Positions 34,916-43,521 of a stretch of DNA of 64,000 bases are shown here, in pieces (within the stretch, counting starts at the first letter, position 1; each line of letters begins with the position of its first letter). The notes under the pieces were generated by a model. It saw nothing but the letters and a program-made list of their open reading frames with translations. It was not told the origin of the DNA and ran no database searches. The stretch spans positions 298,001-362,000 of the forward strand of contig NC_016584.1 in NCBI RefSeq assembly GCF_000235605.1, read 5' to 3'. The position numbers and the translations under genes are program-made. The DNA is from Desulfosporosinus orientis DSM 765. Its GTDB lineage: Bacteria; Bacillota; Desulfitobacteriia; Desulfitobacteriales; Desulfitobacteriaceae.

Positions 34916-34952
34916 AAAAGCAGCTTTCCCAAATATTGAAAGCTGCTTTTGC
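34916..34952. terminator. Bidirectional terminator
   Basis: AAAAGCAGCTTTC pairs perfectly with GAAAGCTGCTTTT around a 9-nt loop, followed by GCTCTTTTT. It serves 34902 and, from the other side, the gene ending at 34968. Confidence 0.9.
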
Positions 34953-34967
34953 TCTTTTTAAACAGAA

Positions 34968-35957
34968 TTATTTGAGGCTTAATAAGAAAGCTTCTACTTG
35001 ATTTGCGGTACGCTCCCAAGTCCAAGCTTGGGCGAAACTATGCCCTGAAGCTGCTATACGCTGACGTTCGGTATCCTCAGTCAATAGATAATAAATAGCT
35101 GAACTCAGTTGATCAATATCACTTGGGGGAACTGACAAACAGTTTTCACCATTTTGGACATAATCACGATTACCGCCGCAATCGGTGGTCACTACAGCCG
35201 TACCACTGGCCATAGCTTCAAGGGGAGGGAGACCAAAGGCTTCAAAGTAAGAGGTGTAAACAAAAAGGTCTGCCTCTGCATAAAGATGCGCCAATTCTTG
35301 GTCGGTGTTGGAGGTTTTAACGTTGCAAGGCACGGGACTTTTAAATTGAGCGTTTTCTGGAATGGATACTGTTAAATCAAAATTAACCTGATCTTTCAAT
35401 CGAGTAACAGCTTTCAAAAATTCTGCTCCCCCTTTCCAGGTATACCCTGAAATAGGATCACGCATGATGTAAAAAATATTCTTATAGCCTGTTTGCTTTG
35501 ATGTTTTGGGATAAGGATGGAAGGTTGAAAAGTCCACTCCCCCAGAAATAACCGTACTTTGCAGACCGGTTTCCTGGAGGATAAGCTGGCGATGCCATTG
35601 TGAGATTGACATGATTGGGGCACCAATGAGGTAAGTTTGTTTTGCTATTTCTGATTCAGGAACCCAAAGAGGTTCATATCCTAAACTTAGACGTACGACT
35701 CTTCCCTTTTGGGATTCAAATGCGGGTTTCACTGTTAAATAGAAATTTGGGAGTATGAAGTCGGCAGAAGGAATGGAAGCGGGGGTTAGTTCTTTTACCC
35801 GTTTTAATTTGGCTCGCAGCGGCCATACTTGGAGGCCTTTATCAGGCATGACTACTTCAACATCATGTCCTTTATCAACAAGGGCATTTGCTAAATGATA
35901 AATAAAACGGGCTCCTCCACCCATTTCTAAACTTAGAACAGGAAAAACGATCTTCAT
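34968..35957 (-). CDS. Family 4 glycosyltransferase
   Basis: 329 residues from ATG 35957 (GGGAGG 7 nt upstream). The start MKIVFPVLSLEMGGGARFIY is the GT4 N-terminal strand and glycine loop; the donor site has EX7E in SYFEAFGLPPLEAMASGTAV (about 240-259) and GGNRDYVQNGENCL. It is about two-thirds identical by eye to the protein at 36687-37682, so the two are duplicates separated by a methyltransferase gene on the other strand. Sugar specificity is unknown. Confidence 0.85.
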   Translation of the reverse strand: MKIVFPVLSLEMGGGARFIYHLANALVDKGHDVEVVMPDKGLQVWPLRAKLKRVKELTPASIPSADFILPNFYLTVKPAFESQKGRVVRLSLGYEPLWVPESEIAKQTYLIGAPIMSISQWHRQLILQETGLQSTVISGGVDFSTFHPYPKTSKQTGYKNIFYIMRDPISGYTWKGGAEFLKAVTRLKDQVNFDLTVSIPENAQFKSPVPCNVKTSNTDQELAHLYAEADLFVYTSYFEAFGLPPLEAMASGTAVVTTDCGGNRDYVQNGENCLSVPPSDIDQLSSAIYYLLTEDTERQRIAASGHSFAQAWTWERTANQVEAFLLSLK

Positions 35958-36097
35958 AGTTTGTCCTCCCTTATACATAACGGTACTACATCTTATGCTT
36001 TTAGATGACTGATTTGTGTTATATCACTGGCACTTTTAAGAAAAAATTTGAATACCATACTAAAAGAAGGAAATAAAGATGGAAGGATGTTCAGCCT

Positions 36098-36682
36098 GTG
36101 ACAGTTAAGGTCGTAAATCATAAAGATATTCTAAACAAAATTAATGAGCTTCTGTCAGGTTTCAATACAGTCTTAGACATCGGCTGCGGGGTTGGCGAAA
36201 CTCTCGGTCAATTTTGTTGTCCCATAAAAATTGGGGTAGATACTCACAGACCCTATTTAGAAAACACTAAACCAGGTGAGCAGTTTGTAAAAATAAATTA
36301 CAGGGCAGAACGTCTAAGTGAACTGTTTTTGCCTAGGTCATTAGACTGTGTGACTTTAATTGATGTCATTGAGCACTTTGAGAAAAACGTTGCTTGGGAT
36401 GTTTTGCGGCAAGCCGAAGAGATTGCCGCAAAAAGGGTTATTGTTTTTACTCCAAGGGGGTTCTTTCAGCAGCTTGATATTGATCACTATGGTTTAGGAG
36501 GAGAAAGTTTTCAACGTCACCGATCAGGCTGGGAAATTAATGATTTTAGAACTCGTGGTTACAATATCTTGATCTTTGATAAGTTCCATGACCAAAGTAA
36601 TAGAGCGTTTTTAGAGGCCTATGGGGTTGAAGCTGAACCGATAGATGCTCTGCTGGCATGGAAGGATTGTAATCAAGACTAA
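36098..36682 (+). CDS. SAM-dependent methyltransferase, class I
   Basis: 194 residues starting at GTG 36098 with GGAAGG upstream. VLDIGCGVGETLGQF (about 26-40) is motif I for S-adenosylmethionine; CVTLIDVIEHFEK (about 88-100) is the acidic post-II motif; RVIVFTPRGFFQQ (about 117-129) follows. Ubiquinone/sugar O-methyltransferase-like enzymes in polysaccharide clusters share this plan. It lies between two paralogous GT4 genes, so methylation of a glycan is inferred. CATACTAAA near 36055 is a weak -10. Confidence 0.8.
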   Translation: MTVKVVNHKDILNKINELLSGFNTVLDIGCGVGETLGQFCCPIKIGVDTHRPYLENTKPGEQFVKINYRAERLSELFLPRSLDCVTLIDVIEHFEKNVAWDVLRQAEEIAAKRVIVFTPRGFFQQLDIDHYGLGGESFQRHRSGWEINDFRTRGYNILIFDKFHDQSNRAFLEAYGVEAEPIDALLAWKDCNQD

Positions 36683-36686
36683 AAGG

Positions 36687-37682
36687 TTACCTGCCTGTAA
36701 GCTGAAGCAGGAAAGCCTCAAGTTTATCCGCTGAATTCCGCCATGTCCATGTTTGGGCAAATTGACGGCCGACTTGAGCAAGTTGATTACGAATATTTCC
36801 TTGAGTTAATAAGTGAACTAAGATAAGGGTTAGTTGTTGAACATCACTGGGGGGAACTAATAAACAGTTCTCTCTGTTTTTTGTATAATCGCGGTTACCG
36901 CCATTATCGGTGGTCACAACTGCGGTTCCGCAAGCCATTGCCTCTAAAGGAGGCATTGAAAAAGCTTCAAAATAGGAAGTTGATACAAAAATATCTCCCT
37001 GAGCATAGAAATGAGCCATTTCCTGGTCCGTATTGGCGATAACAGTCTCATAGGGAATAGGTGCCGGATAAGTTGCCCCTTCCGGTGCAACGACTTGAAT
37101 ATCAAAGCCTGGAACTAACTGAGTTAAGCGCTGTATTGCTTCCCAAAAATCTTCAGTGCCTTTCCAAGTATAGCCATGTTCTCTGGAACGAAGGATATAA
37201 GCGATTGTCGGTCGCCCTGTGGTTAAGGATTTTTTTGGGCCGGGACAAAATACAGAGGAGTTAACTCCCCCGGGAATAACGGTACTGTCCCTGCCTGTTG
37301 CCTGAAGGATTATTTGACGATGCCATTGGGAAATGGAAAGGATCGGAGCATTGATCAGGTAGGAGGATAAAGCCTTTTCCTTTTCTTCGACCCATAAAGG
37401 CTCATAGCCAAGGCTTAAGCGAACGACTTGGCCCTTTTTTGATTCCCAGGCTGGAAAAACAGTGGGATAGAAATTGGGTAGTATGAAATCAGCAGGGGGT
37501 ATCTTATCGGGAGTAAGTTCCTTGACGCGAGTGATTTGTGCTCGCAAAGGCCAAGCGACAGCCGCCTTTTCAGGAAGGACAATTTCTACAGCATGCCCTT
37601 TATCGACCATTTCGTTTGCCAGATGGTAGATAAAGCGTGTTCCTCCTGTCTCTAAACTTACAACTGGAATAACAATCTTCAT
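36687..37682 (-). CDS. Family 4 glycosyltransferase
   Basis: 331 residues, paralogue of the protein at 34968-35957. It begins MKIVIPVVSLETGGTRFIYH and has the donor-site block YTWKGTEDFWEAIQRL (about 178-193) and EX7E in SYFEAFSMPPLEAMACGTAV (about 240-259), then GGNRDYTKNRENCLLVPP. ATG 37682 follows GGAGGAAACC. The two copies may act on successive positions of one glycan. A sigma-K-like promoter precedes it. Confidence 0.85.
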   Translation of the reverse strand: MKIVIPVVSLETGGTRFIYHLANEMVDKGHAVEIVLPEKAAVAWPLRAQITRVKELTPDKIPPADFILPNFYPTVFPAWESKKGQVVRLSLGYEPLWVEEKEKALSSYLINAPILSISQWHRQIILQATGRDSTVIPGGVNSSVFCPGPKKSLTTGRPTIAYILRSREHGYTWKGTEDFWEAIQRLTQLVPGFDIQVVAPEGATYPAPIPYETVIANTDQEMAHFYAQGDIFVSTSYFEAFSMPPLEAMACGTAVVTTDNGGNRDYTKNRENCLLVPPSDVQQLTLILVHLLTQGNIRNQLAQVGRQFAQTWTWRNSADKLEAFLLQLTGR

Positions 37683-37722
37683 AATTGGTTTCCTCCATGA
37701 AATGTAAAAAATATTGTCTTTT

Positions 37723-37750
37723 CAGTTTATGTTCAAAGAGACAATAAGGT
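37723..37750 (-). promoter_or_regulatory. Putative sigma-K-like promoter
   Basis: Minus strand: AC (37750-37749), 17 nt, CATAAACTG (37731-37723). One mismatch at the last base of the -10, as in the leg operon site. Confidence 0.35.
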
Positions 37751-37873
37751 TGCAAAAAAAATTTACTTAAAGGCCTTCACAGGTTTTTTGAGGATATCCC
37801 CAGCTTTACTGTGTCAACAAGGAGTGGACTGCCATAACTTATAGTGATGACATTGCGGGAGGATAGACCAATA

Positions 37874-38920
37874 ATGAAAATTTGTGTTGTTGGATTAGGT
37901 AATATCGGATTCAATCTGTTCACTTATCTGGAACAGAAATTCCCAGGAACGGTCATCGGGGTAGATGTGGATAAGAATAAGGTTAATGAATTACGTCATC
38001 AAGGTCATAGAGTGACCACAGATTATAGGGCCTTAACTGGGATAGATGTGTGGCTAATGGCTCCATCCACCGGAAATCAGGGTCAAAATCTTTTTTCGGC
38101 ATTAGAGCAGATGATCATCATGCCAGGTTCTTTGATCTCCATCGAATCGACTCTGCCGCCTGGAACAATGGTTCGTATTCGAAAATTACTGGAAAAAAAG
38201 GGGTTTGAGTTAGGAGAAGACCTTTTCTTAATTCACGTCCCTCATAGAGTTATGTTTGGGGTGGACAAAACGGTCTGCGATACACCACGTGTGATAGGTG
38301 CCTTTACAAAAGCCTGCCTTGAAAAAGGACGTCACTTTTATGCTCCTTTAGTTCCTCTTTTGATTGAAGTTTCAGATGTTAGAGTAGCGGAATTGGCTAA
38401 AGTCGTTGAAAACGTCAAACGGTATGTAGATGTTGCTTTTGCTCAAGAAATTTATAGATACTGCGTTGCTGAAGGGATGAACTTTAATGATTTAAGAAGG
38501 GCTGTTAACAGTAAAACAAATGTTGAACTATTAGGGACCGACTGGGGTATCGGCGGTGAATGTCTGCCCAAGGATATGAATTTCTTACGAAAAGTCTGTT
38601 CATCCGCCCTTTTGGAAGGGGCAGAACAAGCAGATCAGGATTATCGTGATCGTATTGTCAAGCAAGTAGGCACCGGTAAAAATGTACTGATCAGAGGTCT
38701 AAGCTATAAAACAGGTGTCAAAGATCTAAAGCACAGCAAGGCCGTGGATATGGTTAGGGCTCTGGAGACAGCTGGCAATACGGTTTGGGTAGAAGATCCT
38801 CTATTTTCTTCTGAGGAGTTAAAAGATGCAGGGTTTAACTGCATTGACCAATATGTAAGCAAAGAACAATCCAAAGAGTGGGTGATCTTGGAACGACAAA
38901 CGGCTTTAGAAATTAAATAG
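37874..38920 (+). CDS. UDP-glucose/GDP-mannose dehydrogenase family protein
   Basis: 348 residues from ATG 37874 (GGGAGG 12 nt upstream). ICVVGLGNIGFNLFTYL (about 3-19) is the NAD-binding Rossmann start; VENVKRYVDVAFAQEI matches the central dimer helix; GGECLPKDM (about 225-233) holds the catalytic cysteine; RGLSYKTGVKDLKHSKAVD (about 277-295) belongs to the C-terminal domain. It is shorter than the usual ~430 residues, mostly at the C-terminus. It would oxidise a nucleotide hexose to an uronate or similar acid. The next gene, an epimerase, follows after 35 nt. CATAACTTA near 37829 matches the sigma-K -10, without a good -35. Confidence 0.8.
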   Translation: MKICVVGLGNIGFNLFTYLEQKFPGTVIGVDVDKNKVNELRHQGHRVTTDYRALTGIDVWLMAPSTGNQGQNLFSALEQMIIMPGSLISIESTLPPGTMVRIRKLLEKKGFELGEDLFLIHVPHRVMFGVDKTVCDTPRVIGAFTKACLEKGRHFYAPLVPLLIEVSDVRVAELAKVVENVKRYVDVAFAQEIYRYCVAEGMNFNDLRRAVNSKTNVELLGTDWGIGGECLPKDMNFLRKVCSSALLEGAEQADQDYRDRIVKQVGTGKNVLIRGLSYKTGVKDLKHSKAVDMVRALETAGNTVWVEDPLFSSEELKDAGFNCIDQYVSKEQSKEWVILERQTALEIK

Positions 38921-38955
38921 AGGGTACGTTAAAATTATCTAAAAGGAGCAAAGTA

Positions 38956-39876
38956 ATGGCTAAAATTTTAGTAACAGGCAGTAAGGGAACGTTAGGAACA
39001 AGACTAGTTGAAGTGCTTCAATATCGGGGACATGAGGTTTGGGAAGTTGATTTGCAGCATCATTTGGGGGAACGATATATACGTGCTGATATTTCGGAAT
39101 ATCGTCAGTTAGAACGTGTATTTGAGCAGGATTATGACTTTGTTTTTCATTTAGCAGCAGAATTTGGGCGCATAAATGGGGAACATTATTACGACACTCT
39201 ATGGAAAACAAATGTAATCGGGACCCGTAATATTCTAGAATGGCAATTAAAAAATGGTTTTAAATTGATCTTTACCAGTTCTTCTGAAATCTATGGTGAA
39301 GCACCGGAACCTCTGTTAACAGAGGATTTGCCTTTGAAAAAAACGATTATACAGCATAACGATTATGCCTTGACGAAATGGGTTAATGAAGTTCAAGTCC
39401 TAAATTTTGAAAAGAGGTTTGAATCTCCCATAGTCCGATTGCGTTTATTTAATGCCTATGGTCCTGGGGAATACTACCACTCCTATAGGAGTGTGGTATG
39501 TCTCTTTATTTATCGAGCACTAATGGGTATTCCGTATGAAGTCTTCGAAGGGTATTATCGTGTCTTTATGTATGTTGATGATTTAATTCCGACCATAGCC
39601 AATGTAGCCAAAAATTTCATACCTGGTGTGGTTTATAACATTGGCGGTACGGAATACCGCAGTGTCAAAGATTTAAGTGAATTAGTTCTTAAATATACCA
39701 ATGGCAATCCAAAGCTTGTTCAGTATCTGCCTGAAGATAAGCATAATACAGTCAGTAAACGGCCGGATATATCCAAAGCTAAAGCTGATTTGGCCCACGA
39801 TCCCAAAGTACTTCTCGAAGAAGGCTTACCAAAAACCGTAGAATGGATGAAGAAAGTATACTCAATATCTGACTAA
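38956..39876 (+). CDS. NAD-dependent sugar epimerase/dehydratase
   Basis: 306 residues, extended SDR. It has ILVTGSKGTLGTRLVEVL (about 4-21), FHLAAEFG, TSSSEIYGEAPEP (about 110-122), YALTKW with the YxxxK pair (about 139-143) and LRLFNAYGPGEY (about 158-169). The RBS is AAAAGGAG before ATG. The substrate is probably a nucleotide sugar, perhaps the product of the dehydrogenase just upstream, but specificity cannot be read here. Confidence 0.8.
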   Translation: MAKILVTGSKGTLGTRLVEVLQYRGHEVWEVDLQHHLGERYIRADISEYRQLERVFEQDYDFVFHLAAEFGRINGEHYYDTLWKTNVIGTRNILEWQLKNGFKLIFTSSSEIYGEAPEPLLTEDLPLKKTIIQHNDYALTKWVNEVQVLNFEKRFESPIVRLRLFNAYGPGEYYHSYRSVVCLFIYRALMGIPYEVFEGYYRVFMYVDDLIPTIANVAKNFIPGVVYNIGGTEYRSVKDLSELVLKYTNGNPKLVQYLPEDKHNTVSKRPDISKAKADLAHDPKVLLEEGLPKTVEWMKKVYSISD

Positions 39877-39941
39877 TTTTATCGTCTCAAAAACTTAGGG
39901 TTTGATTTATTAAGGTTTCCAAGATTAAGGAGAGAAACAAA

Positions 39942-40646
39942 ATGCTGCCACCCAAAGTTAGTGTCGTCATCCCAACGTACAATCATATTCGCTATCTCCC
40001 CTATGCTATCGAAAGCGTTATCCATCAAGATTATGCAAATCTTGAAGTGATCGTAATTGATGATGGTTCTAGGGATGGAACATCAGAGGCAATTAGGCCT
40101 TATCGGCCAAAAATTAACTATGTCTATAAAGAAAACGGTGGAACACCCAGCGCTTTAAATCGGGGTCTTTCGGTGGCGACGGGGAAGTATATTTGCTGGT
40201 TGAGTGCTGATGATGCAATGATGCCGGACAAAGTAGCTAAACAAGTTGAGCTAATGGAAAGTAATCCGAGCCTAGGCTTTAGCTATACTAGTTTTATTGT
40301 TATTGATGCTAATGGAGTTAAACAGTACGATGTAAATTCACCCTATTACCCGGATAAACGAGAAATGGTAACAAGGCTTATGGAGGGCTGTTTTATCAAT
40401 GGTTCATCCGTGATGATGAGCAGAGAAGCTTTAAATGTTGTAGGAAATTTTGATTTAGGTCTTCCCCAAGCGCATGATTATGATATATGGTTTCGATTCC
40501 TTAGACAATACAATTGTGGATTTCTGCCAGAAGCCTTGTTGGCTTATCGCTGGCACGGTGAAAATATGAGCAAACACTCTAACGATGCGTGTATTATGAT
40601 CGTCCAAGAAAGAGCTAAACAGCTATTCCCTGAGTGGTTAAGTTAA
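39942..40646 (+). CDS. Family 2 glycosyltransferase
   Basis: 234 residues, single GT2 domain without TPR tail. Motifs are VSVVIPTYNHIRYLPYAIES (about 6-25), VIVIDDGSRDGTSEA (about 37-51), WLSADDAMMP (about 84-93) with the DxD pair, and PQAHDYDIWFRFL (about 165-177). It is an inverting transferase by family. AGGAG lies 10 nt before ATG. It is third in a plus-strand run with the dehydrogenase and epimerase and is followed by a terminator. Confidence 0.85.
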   Translation: MLPPKVSVVIPTYNHIRYLPYAIESVIHQDYANLEVIVIDDGSRDGTSEAIRPYRPKINYVYKENGGTPSALNRGLSVATGKYICWLSADDAMMPDKVAKQVELMESNPSLGFSYTSFIVIDANGVKQYDVNSPYYPDKREMVTRLMEGCFINGSSVMMSREALNVVGNFDLGLPQAHDYDIWFRFLRQYNCGFLPEALLAYRWHGENMSKHSNDACIMIVQERAKQLFPEWLS

Positions 40647-40663
40647 TAGAAATTGAAAAGCGA

Positions 40664-40708
40664 ATTGAGACTCTCAGCTTCTATCTATTGGGAGTCTCTA
40701 ATTTTTTA
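40664..40708 (+). terminator. Intrinsic terminator
   Basis: GAGACTC and GAGTCTC pair around an 18-nt loop, followed by TAATTTTTTATT. Confidence 0.75.
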
Positions 40709-40739
40709 TTGTGAAAGTGAACTCTCTTAGATACGTTCA

Positions 40740-40767
40740 CTAAACCTGTACCCCTAACATATAATAA
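40740..40767 (+). promoter_or_regulatory. Putative sigma-K-like promoter
   Basis: AC at 40740-40741, 17 nt, CATATAATA at 40759-40767, an exact match to CATAnnnTA. It lies about 90 nt before the start at 40856. Confidence 0.5.
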
Positions 40768-40855
40768 ATAACTTAGAGCCATTAACTTTATCTTGTTTCT
40801 GAGGAGTTTACTACTTCTTTAATCATTCTCACAATCTAATATGAGGAGGCAAACC

Positions 40856-41722
40856 ATGGCGTCGTTGACAACCGGCTTAATTGAGAATACAGGGGTTTCT
40901 GGGTCAAGGTTTTGTTCAAAATTATCGGTAAGAATAACCAATAAGGATTTGATTAATGGAGTGGTCCGTATTTGTGGATACTATTGGACGGATACTCTCA
41001 AAAAAGAATATGTTTTGGATTTATTAACGTTGGCTCCTGGTGAAGTGAGGATCAGCAGCTTTTATGCAAAGTTTGATTTATTGGAATTTCAATTTATAAC
41101 CAGTACTGATGCAGTAGAAATTTCAGTATGGGGTGAGGATGACACCGGTAGTATAAAGGCAGTTTATAATTTACTTCCGCCGGATATATTGCCAATGGAT
41201 TGGGAACGAAATGCAGCAGAAGTCAAGAAACAGACCATTCCTTCCTTTAATAGCAGAATTTACGTTCTAGATTCCAACAGCAACCATGTCTCGGTTATTG
41301 ACGAAAAAACCAATACCCCCATAGGATCTATTTCTATGGGTTCCGGCCCATATGGTATAGGAATTAATCCCACAACAAGTAAAATCTATGTGGCCAATTT
41401 TGGCAGCAACAATATCTCAGTAATTGATGCTGATTCTAATGTAGTTCTTACCACAATTACAGTAGGTGCTAATCCAGTCGGAGTAGCTGTAAATCCTGTT
41501 ACTAATAAAATATATGTTACAAACTGGAGAAGCCACAGTGTTTCAGTTATTGATGGATTTACCCATGTGGTTCGAGCAACCATCATGGTTGAAGAGTTTC
41601 CTGAAGGAATTATTGTGAATTCAGAAACCAATCTAATCTACATTGCGAATCATGGAAATAATTCGGTTACAGTTATTAATGGAAACACAAACACAGTTAT
41701 TAACAGTATAGCTTTAAGTTAA
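40856..41722 (+). CDS. LTTG-domain protein fused to YVTN propeller repeats
   Basis: 288 residues from ATG 40856 (GAGGAGG 6 nt upstream). Residues about 1-110 are the shared domain: [52 protein letters not shown]. Residues about 133-288 are four YVTN beta-propeller units near 42 residues (IYVANFGSNNISVIDADSN, IYVTNWRSHSVSVIDG). Four blades are too few for a closed seven-blade propeller, so it may pair with another chain or be shortened at the end. It combines the two surface modules of this locus in one protein. No signal peptide. Confidence 0.8.
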   Translation: MASLTTGLIENTGVSGSRFCSKLSVRITNKDLINGVVRICGYYWTDTLKKEYVLDLLTLAPGEVRISSFYAKFDLLEFQFITSTDAVEISVWGEDDTGSIKAVYNLLPPDILPMDWERNAAEVKKQTIPSFNSRIYVLDSNSNHVSVIDEKTNTPIGSISMGSGPYGIGINPTTSKIYVANFGSNNISVIDADSNVVLTTITVGANPVGVAVNPVTNKIYVTNWRSHSVSVIDGFTHVVRATIMVEEFPEGIIVNSETNLIYIANHGNNSVTVINGNTNTVINSIALS

Positions 41723-41766
41723 CAGAACAAAGAAACAATATGCTAAAAATCAAAGGGGAATAATGT

Positions 41767-42072
41767 ATGAAGATCATGACAATCTTAGGTACACGTCCAG
41801 AAATTATTCGCTTGAGCCGGATTATTCCTCGCCTTGACGAACTTTGTGAGCATATCCTCGTGCATACCGGTCAGAACTTTGATCGGAGTCTTAATGAAAT
41901 CTTTTTTCGAATATTGCAGAGTGCCGGAGGAAATCAACCGCCGAGTAATCGATCATTGCAATGATATTTTATTGCCATATACCGAGCGAAGCCGTGCCAA
42001 TTTATTGAAGGAAGGGATTGATGGAAACGCATCTATGTAACAGGCATCCCGATAAAAGAAGTTCTCAGTTGG
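41767..42072 (+). pseudogene. wecB: UDP-GlcNAc 2-epimerase, broken
   Basis: It starts MKIMTILGTRPEIIRLSRI, with LVHTGQNFDRSLNEIFF, the WecB N-terminus. After about residue 52 a large internal part is lost and another frame gives PEEINRRVIDHCNDILLPYT and ANLLKEGIDGN; after a further shift RIYVTGIPIKEVL appears. It cannot encode a working epimerase. The C-terminal third is absent. Confidence 0.9.
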
Positions 42073-42152
42073 AGAAACATAGTAAGACATGGCTGGGAAG
42101 GGCAGGTTCAAAATGTCAGCAGGAAAGTCATAAAAATCCTCTTAAGTGTTTA

Positions 42153-42202
42153 ATAATTTGTTGCCTTGTCATTACTGGTATAATGTCAAGGCAACAAATT
42201 AT
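42153..42202. repeat. 50-nt near-perfect hairpin
   Basis: A 16-bp perfect outer stem (42153-42168 with 42187-42202), then a second 5-bp stem CATTA/TAATG around CTGGTA. No T-run follows, so it may be an element end or structured RNA rather than a terminator. Confidence 0.75.
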
Positions 42203-42342
42203 ACAACCGAAAGATGGTTCCTAATTATGTTGAAATAAGTGGTACTAGAAATTGTTTGGTATTTTAAGGAAGAAGATGGCATAAAGGCCAATTAGTTCAG
42301 GTTTTATGAAAATTTGAATTAGAGGTGACAGTTTCTTCAAAA

Positions 42343-42373
42343 TGAAAGAACCTCCACGTCGGAGGTTCTTTCA
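42343..42373. terminator. Terminator of the CAP gene
   Basis: TGAAAGAACCTCC pairs perfectly with GGAGGTTCTTTCA around ACGTC, directly after the minus-strand gene. Confidence 0.9.
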
Positions 42374-42378
42374 ATTAA

Positions 42379-43209
42379 TTACTGTTGTAGAAATTCTTGA
42401 ACATAAAGGTTACCATAAGCAGTTCCGTAAGCTATTCCAACTCCTACATGTGTGAAGCGTGGGTCTAAAATGTTAGCTCTATGGCCTGGGCTTTGCATTA
42501 GTGCAGCCATTGAAGCAGCTACGGATTTATTACCGGAAATATTTTCTCCAGCCCAGCGTACTGTAATTCCTGCCATCTGCATCATGGCCCAGGGACTGCC
42601 ATAAGTCGGCGAGGTATGACTGAAATAGTTGTTTTCTTTCATATCATTGGCTTTGGTACGTCCTACTGCCGTTAGGCGCAGATCGGCAACTACCGGATTT
42701 AAGCCGGCTGCAAGTCGCTCCTGATTAATCATGTCCACCATCAGCTGTTCGTCTGCTGTCAAAGCAGCCACTGGAGGAATTGAGGTTACCGCAGGGGCAG
42801 GTGTGGTTGTTGTAGTTGTCGATGTTGTGGTAGTAGGCGAAGTTGTATTAGTTGTGTTAGTTGGTGTTGAAGGAGCTGCTGAAACTATGTTTGCTTGGGT
42901 ATAATTCTTTAAAGAAATAACGTTATTATAGTTGCTGGAGGGTGAGGTTCCAATACTTACATAAGAAGGAGCAGTTGAAGATGAAACATTTGTTTGTGTT
43001 GGAGTTTGGGGAGTTGTGACCGTTGTTTGAGTGACTGGGGTTGTATTTGAAGCTGGTGTAGTCACGGACCCGGATGACGATATTGTTACAACGGAGCCTG
43101 ACAATTGCCGAGGAGCTTCAATAATAAGGGCAGCTTGGACCGGCAAAGCAACTGTAGTCATTAAGACGCCAAGTTGTATACCAATTAATAATTTTGTTTT
43201 TAAAGCCAT
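42379..43209 (-). CDS. Secreted CAP/SCP-domain protein (YkwD-like)
   Basis: 276 residues. The N-terminus MALKTKLLIGIQLGVLMTTV with VALPVQAA is a Sec signal peptide, cleaved near residue 27. A Thr/Ser/Pro-rich linker (about 45-150) follows. The CAP domain (about 155-276) has MVDMINQERLAAGLNPVVAD, MKENNYFSHTSPTYG, WAGENISG, SPGHRANILDPRFTHVGVG. Such YkwD-like proteins are exported in many spore formers, some being coat or germination-related; the exact role is unknown. AAGGAGG lies 9 nt before the ATG. An inverted repeat AGACAACT/AGTTGTCT (43247-43278) upstream could be an operator. Confidence 0.85.
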   Translation of the reverse strand: MALKTKLLIGIQLGVLMTTVALPVQAALIIEAPRQLSGSVVTISSSGSVTTPASNTTPVTQTTVTTPQTPTQTNVSSSTAPSYVSIGTSPSSNYNNVISLKNYTQANIVSAAPSTPTNTTNTTSPTTTTSTTTTTTPAPAVTSIPPVAALTADEQLMVDMINQERLAAGLNPVVADLRLTAVGRTKANDMKENNYFSHTSPTYGSPWAMMQMAGITVRWAGENISGNKSVAASMAALMQSPGHRANILDPRFTHVGVGIAYGTAYGNLYVQEFLQQ

Positions 43210-43521
43210 GTCTAAGTTCCTCCTTGTGAGTGTTAGGACTTATTTCAGACAACTGCAGTATAACACCTAAAGTTGTCTCTGGAAATAGAACATTATTCCA
43301 TTAATGCCATTGTTCATAATTTCTGCAGTTATTAATTTCCCTCTAGAATTAAAAAGAGCTATAATAAAGCATGCTAAGCATAATGATCATTCTTTTCAGA
43401 TAGCTTAAATTCATAGATAATCTCTTTTCTAGCTTATACATAATTAAATTATCTTAAATTTGGTTAGAGATCCTTAATTTATAAGTAATAAATAACCAAT
43501 GGAAAGGGAGAAGTAATAAGC
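43210..43521. other. Intergenic region with an 8-bp inverted repeat
   Basis: 312 bp, A/T-rich, leader of the CAP gene. Apart from the inverted repeat AGACAACT (43247-43254) and AGTTGTCT (43271-43278) no gene or clear promoter was seen. Confidence 0.5.

Noticed and set aside
42153-42202. Hairpin as a terminator of the wecB remnant
   Set aside because: No T-run on either side.
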